DNA of 43,880 bases from Parcubacteria group bacterium (GTDB lineage Bacteria > Patescibacteriota > Patescibacteriia > Buchananbacterales > UBA6539), in the NCBI GenBank assembly GCA_002687175.1, contig NYZP01000010.1, positions 1 through 43,880 on the forward strand, read 5' to 3'. Both the position numbers and the translations under genes were made by a program. The notes under the pieces are model-generated. The model was given only the letters and a program-made list of their open reading frames with translations. It did not search any database and was not told where the DNA came from. Shown one piece after another: positions 8,106 to 16,421 of the stretch. Position 1 is the first letter of the stretch. The number at the start of each line of letters is the position of its first letter.

Positions 8106-9188
8106 TCAAAGATCAGTCGGAGAAAATTGATCAAGAAAATCAACTATAATCTGCCAATTTTCGGCTGACCACAACTCTTGGTTGCTACTTTGTCGAAAGA
8201 ACAAATCAAGACCATGTCCTGAATCAACCGTTTCCAGTTGTGAAAAAGCGCCAACCTCACGAAGAGCCAAATCAAGAGCATTCCCCTGTTCGGGTGGTAC
8301 CAATTGGTCCAACTCTCCTTGGAGGATTAAAATTGGTGGGTACTCTGTACCAGCTTGATTGATCATCACATGATACAGGGGCGACATTAATCTAAGTTCT
8401 TCTAGTGATAGACCAAGGCTGCTGTCTTGAGACGATATGACTGCCATCATTACTTGGAGTAATAAGCTTCGTAAACTAACTAATCGTTCAAACAATACAG
8501 TCGTCTCACCGGCTTGATCTGGAGAGTTAAGTATTGATACCATGTCCGTTGGTGCGGCCAAAAGGACAGCACAAGCAATTTGATCACGTGATACTTCTTC
8601 GTTAACTTCAGTTGACAATAAACCGGCTAGATGCCCGCCAGCGGAGTGACCACCAATTGCTACGCCATTTTCTATTTGGAGATCGTACCGTTCAACCACC
8701 GCGGGATTGAGAACCCAACTTAGGGCCAAGCGACAATCCTCAATCATTGCTGGCCAAGAATCAACAGGTGCTAAACGATAGTTAATCACAAAAACGACAT
8801 AACCCTTTTCCGCTAAATCTCTGGCGTCAGGTTCAAAGCTACTTTTATCACCACCTATCAAAGCACCGCCATGAATTAGAATAATCGGCGGACCAGGTCT
8901 GGTGTAATAAACATCGGCCACTAATTCCTTGCTCGAAAAAAAATCTGAATCCCTGATAGAACTAACCACCTCGTCGGTGATGTTCAAAATCCACGCTATA
9001 ACTTCATCTGTAGATTCTTCTTGCTTCAATTCCTCCTTCAACAACTTGGCTTCTACTTCAAGTTGATCTGCCAATTGCTGCAGCCCTTTGTTGTACAGAG
9101 TATCTTGAACTGTCTCTGACAAGTCGATTTCTACGAACTCGTCGTACCGAACGTTTCTTTCAATGGTGTAATTACTTGTCTGGGACAC
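8106..9188 (-). CDS. Alpha/beta hydrolase of the hormone-sensitive-lipase/esterase type; signal peptide frameshifted off
   Basis: The enzyme probably hydrolyses a carboxylic ester. The oxyanion motif HGG is at residues 106-108 (LIHGGALIGGD), the nucleophile Ser182 in GGHSAGG, Asp294 in GELDQL and His325 in SGHGLDL. The track starts it at a GTG with no SD. Upstream at 9250 an ATG with GAAGGAGAGGG in front opens a 37-codon frame, MRKKLPVQLLIFPALLLFSLGC, a lipoprotein-like signal peptide. That frame runs past the GTG in another phase and stops. A one-base change near 9180-9190 would fuse the two. I infer a secreted lipoprotein esterase whose gene is frameshifted or misassembled here. Confidence 0.8.
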   Translation of the reverse strand: MSQTSNYTIERNVRYDEFVEIDLSETVQDTLYNKGLQQLADQLEVEAKLLKEELKQEESTDEVIAWILNITDEVVSSIRDSDFFSSKELVADVYYTRPGPPIILIHGGALIGGDKSSFEPDARDLAEKGYVVFVINYRLAPVDSWPAMIEDCRLALSWVLNPAVVERYDLQIENGVAIGGHSAGGHLAGLLSTEVNEEVSRDQIACAVLLAAPTDMVSILNSPDQAGETTVLFERLVSLRSLLLQVMMAVISSQDSSLGLSLEELRLMSPLYHVMINQAGTEYPPILILQGELDQLVPPEQGNALDLALREVGAFSQLETVDSGHGLDLFFRQSSNQELWSAENWQIIVDFLDQFSPTDL

Positions 9189-9250
9189 CCTAAACTAAAA
9201 AGAAGCAGGGCCGGAAAGATTAACAGTTGAACTGGTAACTTTTTTCTCAT
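9137..9250 (-). pseudogene. Lipoprotein signal peptide of the hydrolase, out of frame with it
   Basis: The ATG at 9250 has an SD (GGAGAGGG). The peptide begins MRKKLPVQLLIFPALLLFSL and is followed by GCPRQ, i.e. positive N-terminus, hydrophobic core and a Cys in a lipobox-like place. The frame ends at a TAG after 37 codons while the hydrolase continues in a different phase. Confidence 0.55.
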
Positions 9251-9318
9251 TTTCCCTCTCCTTCTCTAGGTTTGGCTATCAACCAATTTATTTAAAATGT
9301 ACAACAACAATTTAATAA

Positions 9319-9347
9319 AACTTAACAAAAAAAACTTTTTTAGTCAA
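9319..9347 (-). promoter_or_regulatory. Candidate promoter of the hydrolase gene
   Basis: On the minus strand TTGACT, 17 bases and TAAGTT stand about 70 bases before the ATG at 9250. Confidence 0.4.
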
Positions 9348-9376
9348 TTAAAAAAATGATCCAAATTTACAAATAG

Positions 9377-9408
9377 AAAAATGGCTCCGTCTTTAACAGA
9401 CAGAGCCA
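9377..9408 (-). terminator. Terminator of the 9720 gene
   Basis: On the minus strand TGGCTCTGTCT pairs with AGACGGAGCCA, followed by TTTTT. Confidence 0.85.
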
Positions 9409-9417
9409 GATGCAATA

Positions 9418-9720
9418 TTATTGTGCGGGTCTTTTGATAACAGTTGGCTGCATTGCCTCGGCTACTTCTTCAGGCAGTAGGTTAACTGTAACGGCAGCGC
9501 CAGTTTTGGATTCCCGGCGAGCTTGCCTTTGAGCAAATTCAATTTCAATTTGATCAACTTCTCTTCCTACCTTTGCACCGGTTTTCTGATCTTCTTTGGA
9601 AATCAGATAGCGTGGATTTTTAGAGTCACCCATGGTAGCAATGATTACCCAGCCTGAGTCCAGCTTGTGAGTCTTGTTTCTGACGATTGGTACAACATCA
9701 TCCAGTTTAAATCGCCACAT
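9418..9720 (-). CDS. Small soluble protein of unknown function
   Basis: This is a 100-aa protein with AAGGAG before the ATG. The first 50 residues (MWRFKLDDVVPIVRNKTHK, SGWVIIATMGDSKNPRYLISKED) look like a small beta-barrel of the SH3 or Tudor kind, comparable to modern 'DDVV...SG..' restriction-regulator-like or YodB-type folds, but I cannot assign a family. The C-terminal half is charged and helical (DQIEIEFAQRQARRESK). No membrane segment is present. It is monocistronic with its own terminator; the 260-base gap upstream holds only A/T-rich sequence. Confidence 0.6.
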   Translation of the reverse strand: MWRFKLDDVVPIVRNKTHKLDSGWVIIATMGDSKNPRYLISKEDQKTGAKVGREVDQIEIEFAQRQARRESKTGAAVTVNLLPEEVAEAMQPTVIKRPAQ

Positions 9721-9944
9721 ATTGCTTCTCCTTGGACCACTTTTTGACTGAATTCCGCTTTTCAGCCAGAATTTAAACTACAATTTATAACTTGCATAAC
9801 TATCACAAATGAACTATGATGGTTAATACGTCAGCCTACCACAGAAAATCAAAAAAAGTCAATCAAAGTTAAAAGTCAAAAATAAATAAAAGTAAATAAA
9901 ATCGCTAATTCAAGCGGTTTTTTGGTTTTTTAAATTACACAATC

Positions 9945-9973
9945 TTGACAACATTACTGAATTATGATATTAT
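9945..9973 (+). promoter_or_regulatory. Sigma-70-type promoter in front of the structured element
   Basis: TTGACA, a 17-base spacer and TATTAT would start a transcript near base 9980, about 17 bases before the first helix strand. No convincing coding sequence follows. Confidence 0.65.
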
Positions 9974-9979
9974 AGTTAG

Positions 9980-10442
9980 TTGTTTTGTTAATTGAAAATC
10001 TGCTCAAAAGCCTGCAGACAGCCCAAACAGGGTTCGAACTTCCTCCAGAAGTGCTTATTGTGCCATCTTAGGAGGGGGCTTATCGACCTGCAGAAAATGG
10101 ATAGCAAGTACAATTTTGTACCTTTCAATTACAAACCTCCTTTCACTTGTTATCCATTTTCTGCAGGCACGACAAGCACGGAGTTTATTTTTTGGAACAT
10201 CCGGCCTTGGCTCGATACTTCCTAAAAATAAACTTCTTGTCTGCAGACTTCTGAACAGATTGACAGAATAACCTGCTTAAAAATTTGCAAACACCAATGA
10301 TAAAACCCTTGTTCCGCCCCTCACCTTGAGTGAGCAAAGCGAACGAAAGGATGATGGGGTCTGCAGACTTCTGAGCAGATTATACTAAAATATAATATGC
10401 TTTAAAAAAATCACCGCCCTATAAAAAGGGTGGTGATTTTTT
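9980..10442 (+). ncRNA. Candidate noncoding RNA gene with nested helices
   Basis: This 460-base gap has no credible gene. Strand 9997-10020 pairs with 10238-10261 (21 of 24). Inside lie, in order, a CCTCC/GGAGG arm (10036-10078), a 23-bp helix 10087-10109 with 10145-10167 (22 Watson-Crick pairs plus one G-U), and a hairpin 10181-10195 with 10221-10236. All nest without conflict, as in a multi-branched RNA. A second copy of the closing 3' strand, TCTGCAGACTTCTGAGCAGA, lies at 10358-10381 and could pair with the same 5' strand equally well. A good promoter precedes it and a terminator ends it. It does not show RNase P, tmRNA or SRP RNA signatures. A MITE-like DNA element is the alternative. Confidence 0.55.
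10404..10442. terminator. Bidirectional terminator between the RNA element and vanW
   Basis: AATCACCGCCCT pairs with AGGGTGGTGATT, with T-runs on both strands. Its plus-strand U-tract touches the vanW stop codon. Confidence 0.85.
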
Positions 10443-12261
10443 ACTCTCCAATGATTGATTCAATGTACTCTTCTTCACTAAGTTCTGAATCAGGATCCCG
10501 GCCGACTAGCCAAGTCTCCCGCCAGGCCACGTAATGCGAATAAAAATCTTCATCAACAACCTCACCGTCAGGATATTTTACTGAATATTGAAAATAAGTA
10601 TCAGCACCTGGATGAGAGGACTCAACTCGTTTTAACTCTCCAGGTGACAAGTCATCGGTTAAAACATAACGTGGTGGTCCGGGTTTGGTTACATTATAAA
10701 TAGATGGCGGATTAGGTTCAATGGTAACTTCACGTCCATCATCAGTGCCATAAAATTCAAACACTAACTCATCGCCTTCCATTCTGGCAATAAATAAAAC
10801 ATGGTAGCCAGTATCATTTAAAAACTTCATATCTGGTGCTGGATCATAAATTGTGGCGTCCATCCCGGCTGGTTCATAGTAACGAACTCTATAAGAGTGA
10901 TTACGTCTAGCGGTGATCGGTAGACCTGACCACAAGGCTGCTCTAAAAGTGGTACTGCCAATCTGACAAAGCCCACCACCGTATTCGGGAATCGTGCGGT
11001 CGCCCTTAATCACTAACTCTTTCAAATAGCCATTAACACCGTCAATATCACCCAGGGCGTCAATCAACGAAAACTCTTCGTCCGGAGCAATAAGCACTCC
11101 GTTCAAGCTGTCAACTCCTGTACCAATGTTGTGCCTACGATTTACCGGACTCCCGGAAAAATCTGATCTGCCACGTCCCAGTAACTCTTTGATCCCTAGA
11201 TCATTAAGGTCCTCGGTTGCCACTTTGGCCAGATCAACTTCAACCACTAAATCAATGAGTAAATGTTCACCCATGATAATATTATTATTTAAAATCTGGT
11301 AGCTACTTTCTAAATTTAACTGCAGACCATCACGGCTTGATTGAAATTCCGAAACTCTCTCACCTTCAAGTTCAAACTTAGCGTCAACAGTTTCCACATT
11401 TATTTCTTTGGCGATTGATTCTAAAAATTCAAAAACTTTTTCCTGATTTGCGGCAATAACTACACTATCATCAAAAAGCTGGAACTCTAGCCATGATGTC
11501 AATTTATCTTTAGTTACTGGCCAAAGATCATCTTCATATTTTAAATTTATTAATTCAACATCTAAAATCCTATCCAAATCTTCCAAGGCTAGATTAGTTT
11601 GTTCTTTTTTGATTTCTGGTTCTTTAAAATCTAAGTCTAAACTAACTGGTTTAAAATCCAAATGAGTGATATTGTCTCTTAACTTTTTAGTGGCCAGTAA
11701 ATAATCAAAAACTACACCAGATTCTTCACCAAGCACTTCGGCTTCGCCATCTTTAATAACTAACTGAGCATTGATTGGTGGTTTTTCTAATTCAGAAAAA
11801 CTGGTCTGCAAATGATCAATTAATTCAAATTCATCAAGAACATAAGATACTGGAACTGTTGTTCCAAAAGCCAGAGTTTTAAGTTGGCTTGCAAAATTTT
11901 GAATAAAATTTCCTGACCGACCAACGTTTAGGGCAGCGTCAACGGTTCGTTGCCAATCAAAAACTAAAATTTGTTGGGCTAAATCAGGAGCCGTAGAAAT
12001 AACAATCGGATTTACCGAAACTTCTTTTTCCATTGATTTAAAAATTAAACCAGTAGACTGTATTTCGTCTTCAATAGCAAAAAACTGATCTAATAATTCT
12101 TGTTGATTTTTATTGCTAACGTCAATACCATTAATTTTTACCCCCGGAAAAACTCTTTGGGCATATGACAAGTTATAACTAATTCCAAAACCAAAAATAA
12201 AAATTAAAAAAATAGCGGTCAAAACTAACCACCCTTTATTTATTTTATATTTGGAAAACAT
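10441..12261 (-). CDS. Membrane-anchored VanW-family protein with peptidoglycan-binding-like repeats
   Basis: This surface protein is probably involved in cell-wall binding or remodelling. It starts with a short cytoplasmic tail and one membrane anchor (residues 11-31, WLVLTAIFLIFIFGFGISY). Two stretches of the PG_binding_4 type follow (VFPGVKINGIDVSNKNQQEL and a second near 240-350). The VanW domain lies at about 375-510, with NIGTGVDSLNGVLIAPDEEFS and the signature EYGGGLCQIGSTTFRAAL. The tail is a beta-rich acidic region. At 606 aa it resembles the long VanW proteins of Patescibacteria and Firmicutes. It has no SD and follows the 12531 gene by three bases, so they are co-transcribed. Confidence 0.92.
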   Translation of the reverse strand: MFSKYKINKGWLVLTAIFLIFIFGFGISYNLSYAQRVFPGVKINGIDVSNKNQQELLDQFFAIEDEIQSTGLIFKSMEKEVSVNPIVISTAPDLAQQILVFDWQRTVDAALNVGRSGNFIQNFASQLKTLAFGTTVPVSYVLDEFELIDHLQTSFSELEKPPINAQLVIKDGEAEVLGEESGVVFDYLLATKKLRDNITHLDFKPVSLDLDFKEPEIKKEQTNLALEDLDRILDVELINLKYEDDLWPVTKDKLTSWLEFQLFDDSVVIAANQEKVFEFLESIAKEINVETVDAKFELEGERVSEFQSSRDGLQLNLESSYQILNNNIIMGEHLLIDLVVEVDLAKVATEDLNDLGIKELLGRGRSDFSGSPVNRRHNIGTGVDSLNGVLIAPDEEFSLIDALGDIDGVNGYLKELVIKGDRTIPEYGGGLCQIGSTTFRAALWSGLPITARRNHSYRVRYYEPAGMDATIYDPAPDMKFLNDTGYHVLFIARMEGDELVFEFYGTDDGREVTIEPNPPSIYNVTKPGPPRYVLTDDLSPGELKRVESSHPGADTYFQYSVKYPDGEVVDEDFYSHYVAWRETWLVGRDPDSELSEEEYIESIIGE

Positions 12262-12264
12262 GTT

Positions 12265-12531
12265 TTACTCTTTTGATTTACGGTCTTGTTTTAAAATTTG
12301 ATTCAAAATTGTTTTAGCTAAAACCTCTCGTTCCTTTTGATCAGTGTCGGCAGTTGATAGCACTAGTCTTACTTTTTTTCCGACAGCAATGTCTTCTGGT
12401 AAATTCTTAATAGGCCAGGTTAATTTTTGACCATCAGCTGTTTCAATAATGGCATCTTTATCCTTAAACTGTTTAATCTTACCAGAGATAAAGTAAGAGT
12501 TATTTAATTTGTCTAAGTCTGCTTCTGACAT
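12265..12531 (-). CDS. Small OB/SH3-like protein of unknown function
   Basis: This 88-aa protein has an alternating pattern of short strands (ISGKIKQFKDKDAIIETADGQKLTWP, EDIAVGKKVRLVLS) typical of a small five-stranded barrel. A charged helix closes the C-terminus. It resembles DUF3006-like or S1-like small barrels, but I cannot name it. It ends three bases before vanW and shares its strand, so it likely belongs to the same transcript. Confidence 0.65.
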   Translation of the reverse strand: MSEADLDKLNNSYFISGKIKQFKDKDAIIETADGQKLTWPIKNLPEDIAVGKKVRLVLSTADTDQKEREVLAKTILNQILKQDRKSKE

Positions 12532-12611
12532 GCTTGCCCCGTACTTTAATTTTTATTTAAATTTACTTAAATCTACCATCTAAAATTAGTCCTTAAAAAT
12601 ATTACTATACC

Positions 12612-13049
12612 TTAGTCATCAGATACGGGGTCATCAGTTATTTTAATGGGTATATTACGTCGTTGATGGGATTTTGGTAAAGTAATAGTTAAGACTCCAT
12701 TTTTTAAATCCGCTGATATCTTATCACTTTGAACATCAGTTGGCAAGACAATTGACCGTGAAAAATTGCCCCAATAACATTCCTGGAAATAATAATCTTT
12801 TTCCTCAATTTCATGCTCCTGTTTTCGGCTACCACGGATAGTTAGAGTGTCATTGTGCATTGAAATTTCTATATCTTTGGGGCTAACTCCAGCAATGGTA
12901 GATTTAATATAAAGATTCTTGTTATCTTGAAAAACATCTAGTTGTAATTGACCCTCGTTATCACTACCCAACCAATTACCATCATAAAGTGAATCAGTAT
13001 CTTGATCATCAATGAAAATTTCTAAATTTTGTTTCTTTTTTCTGGCCAT
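12612..13049 (-). CDS. Small heat-shock protein, Hsp20/alpha-crystallin family
   Basis: This ATP-independent holdase chaperone has a charged N-terminus (MARKKKQNLEIFIDD). The alpha-crystallin domain fills residues 45-140: LYIKSTIAGVSPKDIEISMHNDTLTIRG, then FSRSIVLPTDVQSDKISADLKNGVLTITLPK with the conserved GVLTITLPK end. The length of 145 aa is usual. No SD or recognisable heat-shock operator (no CIRCE pair) is seen near the start. It is transcribed in the same direction as the vanW pair 80 bases away. Confidence 0.93.
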   Translation of the reverse strand: MARKKKQNLEIFIDDQDTDSLYDGNWLGSDNEGQLQLDVFQDNKNLYIKSTIAGVSPKDIEISMHNDTLTIRGSRKQEHEIEEKDYYFQECYWGNFSRSIVLPTDVQSDKISADLKNGVLTITLPKSHQRRNIPIKITDDPVSDD

Positions 13050-13117
13050 AATTTTTTATTTTATCCCTCCAGGCGTTATTATTATAGATAATTTTTTAGC
13101 TTAAATCAAGTCAGAAA

Positions 13118-13146
13118 TTGATAACTGATTACCTAAATGTTATAAT
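13118..13146 (+). promoter_or_regulatory. Strong sigma-70-type promoter of the radical SAM gene
   Basis: TTGATA, a 17-base spacer and TATAAT predict a start near 13153 and a leader of about 50 bases. It is divergent from hsp20. Confidence 0.75.
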
Positions 13147-13205
13147 TTGTGTTAGTTCTTTATGCTCGCTCTTTACTAATTGAAACTCACATACGAGAGG
13201 ATAAA

Positions 13206-14927
13206 ATGATGTCTAGAGAATTGTTTAGGGTAATTGACCCAGGATACGGAAAAAGGAATATTTTCCGTTTCGCTGCCATGATCACTGTGTCTCTCGGACC
13301 AGTAGTTGTGGCAACGATAGCTAAATGGCTACTTCCTTGGCTTGATGCCGAGGTGGTTAGCGAAAATAACGTCAGCAAAAAACGTGGTGCTCCTCTAGAT
13401 GATGATGGCCTTATTGACCATATTGCCCTGCAAACACGAAATCGGGCAACAGTGGTTGGAATTTCTGCTAGTATCACTAACGCTGTACCACGAGCTCTAA
13501 GAATAATCGAAACATATGTTGGAATGTCAGATGACCTGCGACCAAAAGGCATTGTCGTTGGCGGCTGGCATGCCGGTGATGATCCTGAGCCTTTCCTTAG
13601 GGCTGGTGCAGATGTGGTTGTTCATGGCGAAGGTGAACTGATTATAGCGCAGTTAGTCGAGGCGTTAGCAACTGGTAAAAGCCTGGAAGAAATTCCGGGA
13701 ATTTCTTATTTTGATGGTGATGAGCTCAAGAGAAACTTGATCTCAAACCCAGCGCATCGAAACCTCAGCCAAGGCCAAGAAACCTTCCTGGCAGTTCCTC
13801 AAAGTGAGATAGAGTCCATGCCTGATCCGGATTTTGGTTTAGTGCGTTTTGCCAATATCAAACTGGTACCCGTAAGCCGAACTCGTGGTTGCACCGGACG
13901 CTGTAAATTCTGCCGCGTTAAAGGAGCAGCTCGCTACCTATCGCCGGAAAGATTGGTTGGTCAAATTCAAAATGGTTATAGCCAAGGGAAACGACGATTT
14001 TTCGTGGTTGATGACCGATGCGAAGAAGATATGATCGGTTTTATTGCTTGGCTCAAATTACTGGTCAACTGGATAGAGACCAACAACATCAAAGGATTAG
14101 ACATCAGTTGCCAATGTCGACTGTCACTAGCTGGTTTTAAACCATCAAGATCATCAGGCATTGAACTAACTGGGCCAGAAATCATGGCTCTGATGCGACG
14201 CGCATGTATCAACACGGTCTGCATTGGATTTGAATCGCCGATCAAAGAAGAATTAGACGCCATGTCCAAGCCAACCAAGCAGTCGATGATGTTGGAATGG
14301 GCGAAAACTTGGAAAAGCTTTGGTTTTCTGGTTCACGCCATGATGATCTTCGGATATCCAATCAGGAATGGAAGGCCTCTGCCACGCAACGCTAAAGGCG
14401 AGGTAATGACGGCAGCCGAAAGAGCCCAAGCCTTTTGGAGTTTTATCAAAAAAGCTGCTCCGACCTATCTCCAGGTGTTGATCTATTCACCGATTATCGG
14501 AACCGATGACCGTCAGTGGCTTGAAGTAGACGATCGAATCCTATCAGGCATTCCGCTGGAGCTTCATGATGGACTTCATGTTCTGTATCAGCCAGATGCC
14601 GGTAGCACTCCTCAGGAAGTTCAACACGAAGCAATTAATCTTTCGCGCAGGTTCTATGCCCGTCGAATCGCCAAATTTCAGTGGCTCGCCCTGGTTTGTC
14701 ATAGCCTTAAAGTGGCAAGCATCACCTGCTCGATGCCATTTATCTGGGCAGCCATCATGCCATTGCACGGCTTTAGATCTAGAGATGCCTGGCAATGGCC
14801 AAAGAGAATGAAACGGGTGGCAATCCGTCACTGGGGTGCCCAGTTCATTATTGTGAAGTTTCTCAAAAATCTTCATCCGTTTGAACGCTTATTAGCCAGA
14901 GTCAGCCATCAAGGTAACTCGGTTTAA
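13206..14927 (+). CDS. B12-binding-domain radical SAM enzyme
   Basis: The N-terminal 170 or so residues match the cobalamin-binding Rossmann domain of BchE-type radical SAM enzymes (VVGISASITNAVPRALRII, GIVVGGWHAGDDPEPFLRAGADVVVHGEGE). The radical SAM core follows with SRTRGCTGRCKFCRVKG, giving the [4Fe-4S] ligands Cys229, Cys233 and Cys236. A late core segment reads FGFLVHAMMIFGYP. The C-terminal extension is partly hydrophobic (SITCSMPFIWAAIMPLHGF). Such enzymes methylate or rearrange unreactive carbons, often in lipids, pigments or natural products; the substrate here is unknown. GAGAGG before ATGATG at 13206 sets the start later than the track. It may be linked with the desaturase downstream. 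Confidence 0.88.
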   Translation: MMSRELFRVIDPGYGKRNIFRFAAMITVSLGPVVVATIAKWLLPWLDAEVVSENNVSKKRGAPLDDDGLIDHIALQTRNRATVVGISASITNAVPRALRIIETYVGMSDDLRPKGIVVGGWHAGDDPEPFLRAGADVVVHGEGELIIAQLVEALATGKSLEEIPGISYFDGDELKRNLISNPAHRNLSQGQETFLAVPQSEIESMPDPDFGLVRFANIKLVPVSRTRGCTGRCKFCRVKGAARYLSPERLVGQIQNGYSQGKRRFFVVDDRCEEDMIGFIAWLKLLVNWIETNNIKGLDISCQCRLSLAGFKPSRSSGIELTGPEIMALMRRACINTVCIGFESPIKEELDAMSKPTKQSMMLEWAKTWKSFGFLVHAMMIFGYPIRNGRPLPRNAKGEVMTAAERAQAFWSFIKKAAPTYLQVLIYSPIIGTDDRQWLEVDDRILSGIPLELHDGLHVLYQPDAGSTPQEVQHEAINLSRRFYARRIAKFQWLALVCHSLKVASITCSMPFIWAAIMPLHGFRSRDAWQWPKRMKRVAIRHWGAQFIIVKFLKNLHPFERLLARVSHQGNSV

Positions 14928-14937
14928 GTGTTCAATC

Positions 14938-14976
14938 CCGTCAACAAACTTACGAGTCTGTTGACGGTTTTTTTTA
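14938..14976 (+). terminator. Terminator after the radical SAM gene
   Basis: CCGTCAACA pairs with TGTTGACGG and is followed by eight T. Confidence 0.9.
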
Positions 14977-15133
14977 AATTAACTTCCACTACTTTTTTCT
15001 AAATAAAAAACCCGTCTTGTAACATTGTCAAAAGACGAGCAACAATTATCTTTAACCATGTTATAATGCGAATAATGCTCTTTGAAACAATCAAAAAAAG
15101 TCACAAAAAAATTTCTACATAAGGATGAAAATT

Positions 15134-16243
15134 ATGACAAATCTTGCTACAGAAAATATAGTTGCAGGACCATTGAGAGAAAAAATCGACATCATTGTCC
15201 TTTGTTCTCTCCATGTCCTTGGACTGACCATTGGAATGGCTCTTGGCTTAACAGCGGAGTGGATACTATTTGACGGTATTGAAGGTGGTATCATATCTAC
15301 TGCCGTTATTACCATCTGCTCAGTATTCTTTGGCCTAATACTAACCACCCGCTACTACTGTCAATTTACCAGTCAAGTATTGGAGCTCTTCAATATCAAC
15401 TTGATTGTGGCGGTGCATCTTATTGCTATAGTTGGCGGCAGCTACTACATGATTGCTCATTTTGCCTGGCAAAACATTGCATTAGGCGTGGCAATGTTTA
15501 TAATTTGTGGGCACGGCATTACTGCTGGCTATCATCGGCTATTCACTCACAGATCATACAAAACATTTCCTTGGATAGAAAAACTGCTTCTAATTGCTGC
15601 TGCCGCTTCAGTTCAAGGAAATGTAAAACAATGGTTATATGATCATCATCTGCATCATGGATCTGATAACAGACCTTCGGTTGTTAAAGATCCTTATGAC
15701 ATCAGGCGAGGATTGCTTTACGCCCATTTCGGATGGTTGTTCTGGAAAAGAAAATTGGCACCTGATAATATAATCCTTAGTCAATCAGCAGCCTGGCAGG
15801 TCAAATATTATGGCTGGCTAATGATCGGTTTTGGCTTTGGACTTCCGGGATTGATTGCTTGGCTATTATGGAACGACCCTTTGGGAGGCCTAATGGCCGG
15901 CGGATTTATCAGAGTTGTTTTGGAATGGCATGCCACTTGGTGCATAAATAGTGTTGCCCATAAGTTTGGCACTAATCCATTTAATCGACCTGATCAATCC
16001 CAGAACAGCTTTATCTTGTGTATTGTACTCCTGTTTTTAGGAGAGATGTGGCACAACAATCATCACGAATTTCCACCTGACTATCGTAGTGGCTTTAGCT
16101 GGTGGCAATTTGATTCCACTAAATGGCTTATTTGGACTATGTCCAAATTTGGACTTACCTGGGATCTAAAAAAAACCCCGCGTTGGAAAATTAAAAGAGC
16201 CCTTAAAAGAGCCAAAGGCCAAAGCCTTTCCTTGGGTTGCTAA
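15134..16243 (+). CDS. Acyl-lipid/acyl-CoA delta-9-type fatty acid desaturase
   Basis: This membrane di-iron desaturase should introduce a double bond into a fatty acyl chain. Four or more hydrophobic segments are seen. The histidine boxes are HRLFTH (about residue 135), DHHLHH (about 171) and HNNHH (about 308), plus EWHATWCINSVAH, the extra His region of the stearoyl-CoA desaturase group. Length (369 aa) fits. TAAGGA stands 8 bases before the second ATG at 15134, so I prefer it to the first ATG at 15125. The gene has its own terminator. Patescibacteria usually cannot make fatty acids, so it may act on scavenged or host lipids; that is inference. Confidence 0.93.
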   Translation: MTNLATENIVAGPLREKIDIIVLCSLHVLGLTIGMALGLTAEWILFDGIEGGIISTAVITICSVFFGLILTTRYYCQFTSQVLELFNINLIVAVHLIAIVGGSYYMIAHFAWQNIALGVAMFIICGHGITAGYHRLFTHRSYKTFPWIEKLLLIAAAASVQGNVKQWLYDHHLHHGSDNRPSVVKDPYDIRRGLLYAHFGWLFWKRKLAPDNIILSQSAAWQVKYYGWLMIGFGFGLPGLIAWLLWNDPLGGLMAGGFIRVVLEWHATWCINSVAHKFGTNPFNRPDQSQNSFILCIVLLFLGEMWHNNHHEFPPDYRSGFSWWQFDSTKWLIWTMSKFGLTWDLKKTPRWKIKRALKRAKGQSLSLGC

Positions 16244-16256
16244 AAAATAAGCTAAC

Positions 16257-16298
16257 AGCTCGCCTTCTTTCTAAGATTAAAGGTGAGCTCTTTTTTTT
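16257..16298 (+). terminator. Terminator after the desaturase
   Basis: AGCTCGCCTT pairs with AAGGTGAGCT (one wobble), followed by eight T after a C. Confidence 0.85.
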
Positions 16299-16421
16299 AG
16301 TGTAGGGGTAGAAAAAATAGGCCTGCCAATGGCAAGAGATTTGAAATAATAAGAGAGTTAGTGTAATGTAATAACAGAAAAAAACAAAAAATTACGTTCT
16401 TTTCAAGGAGGCTGTAGAAAA

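Noticed and set aside
9992-10225. 77-aa ORF
   Set aside because: It is made of the arms of the nested inverted repeats, has no SD, and its residues follow the helices.
15009-15041. Hairpin CGTCTT/AAGACG with a T-run on the minus strand
   Set aside because: No minus-strand gene lies upstream of it; it is probably chance or a leader structure of the desaturase gene.
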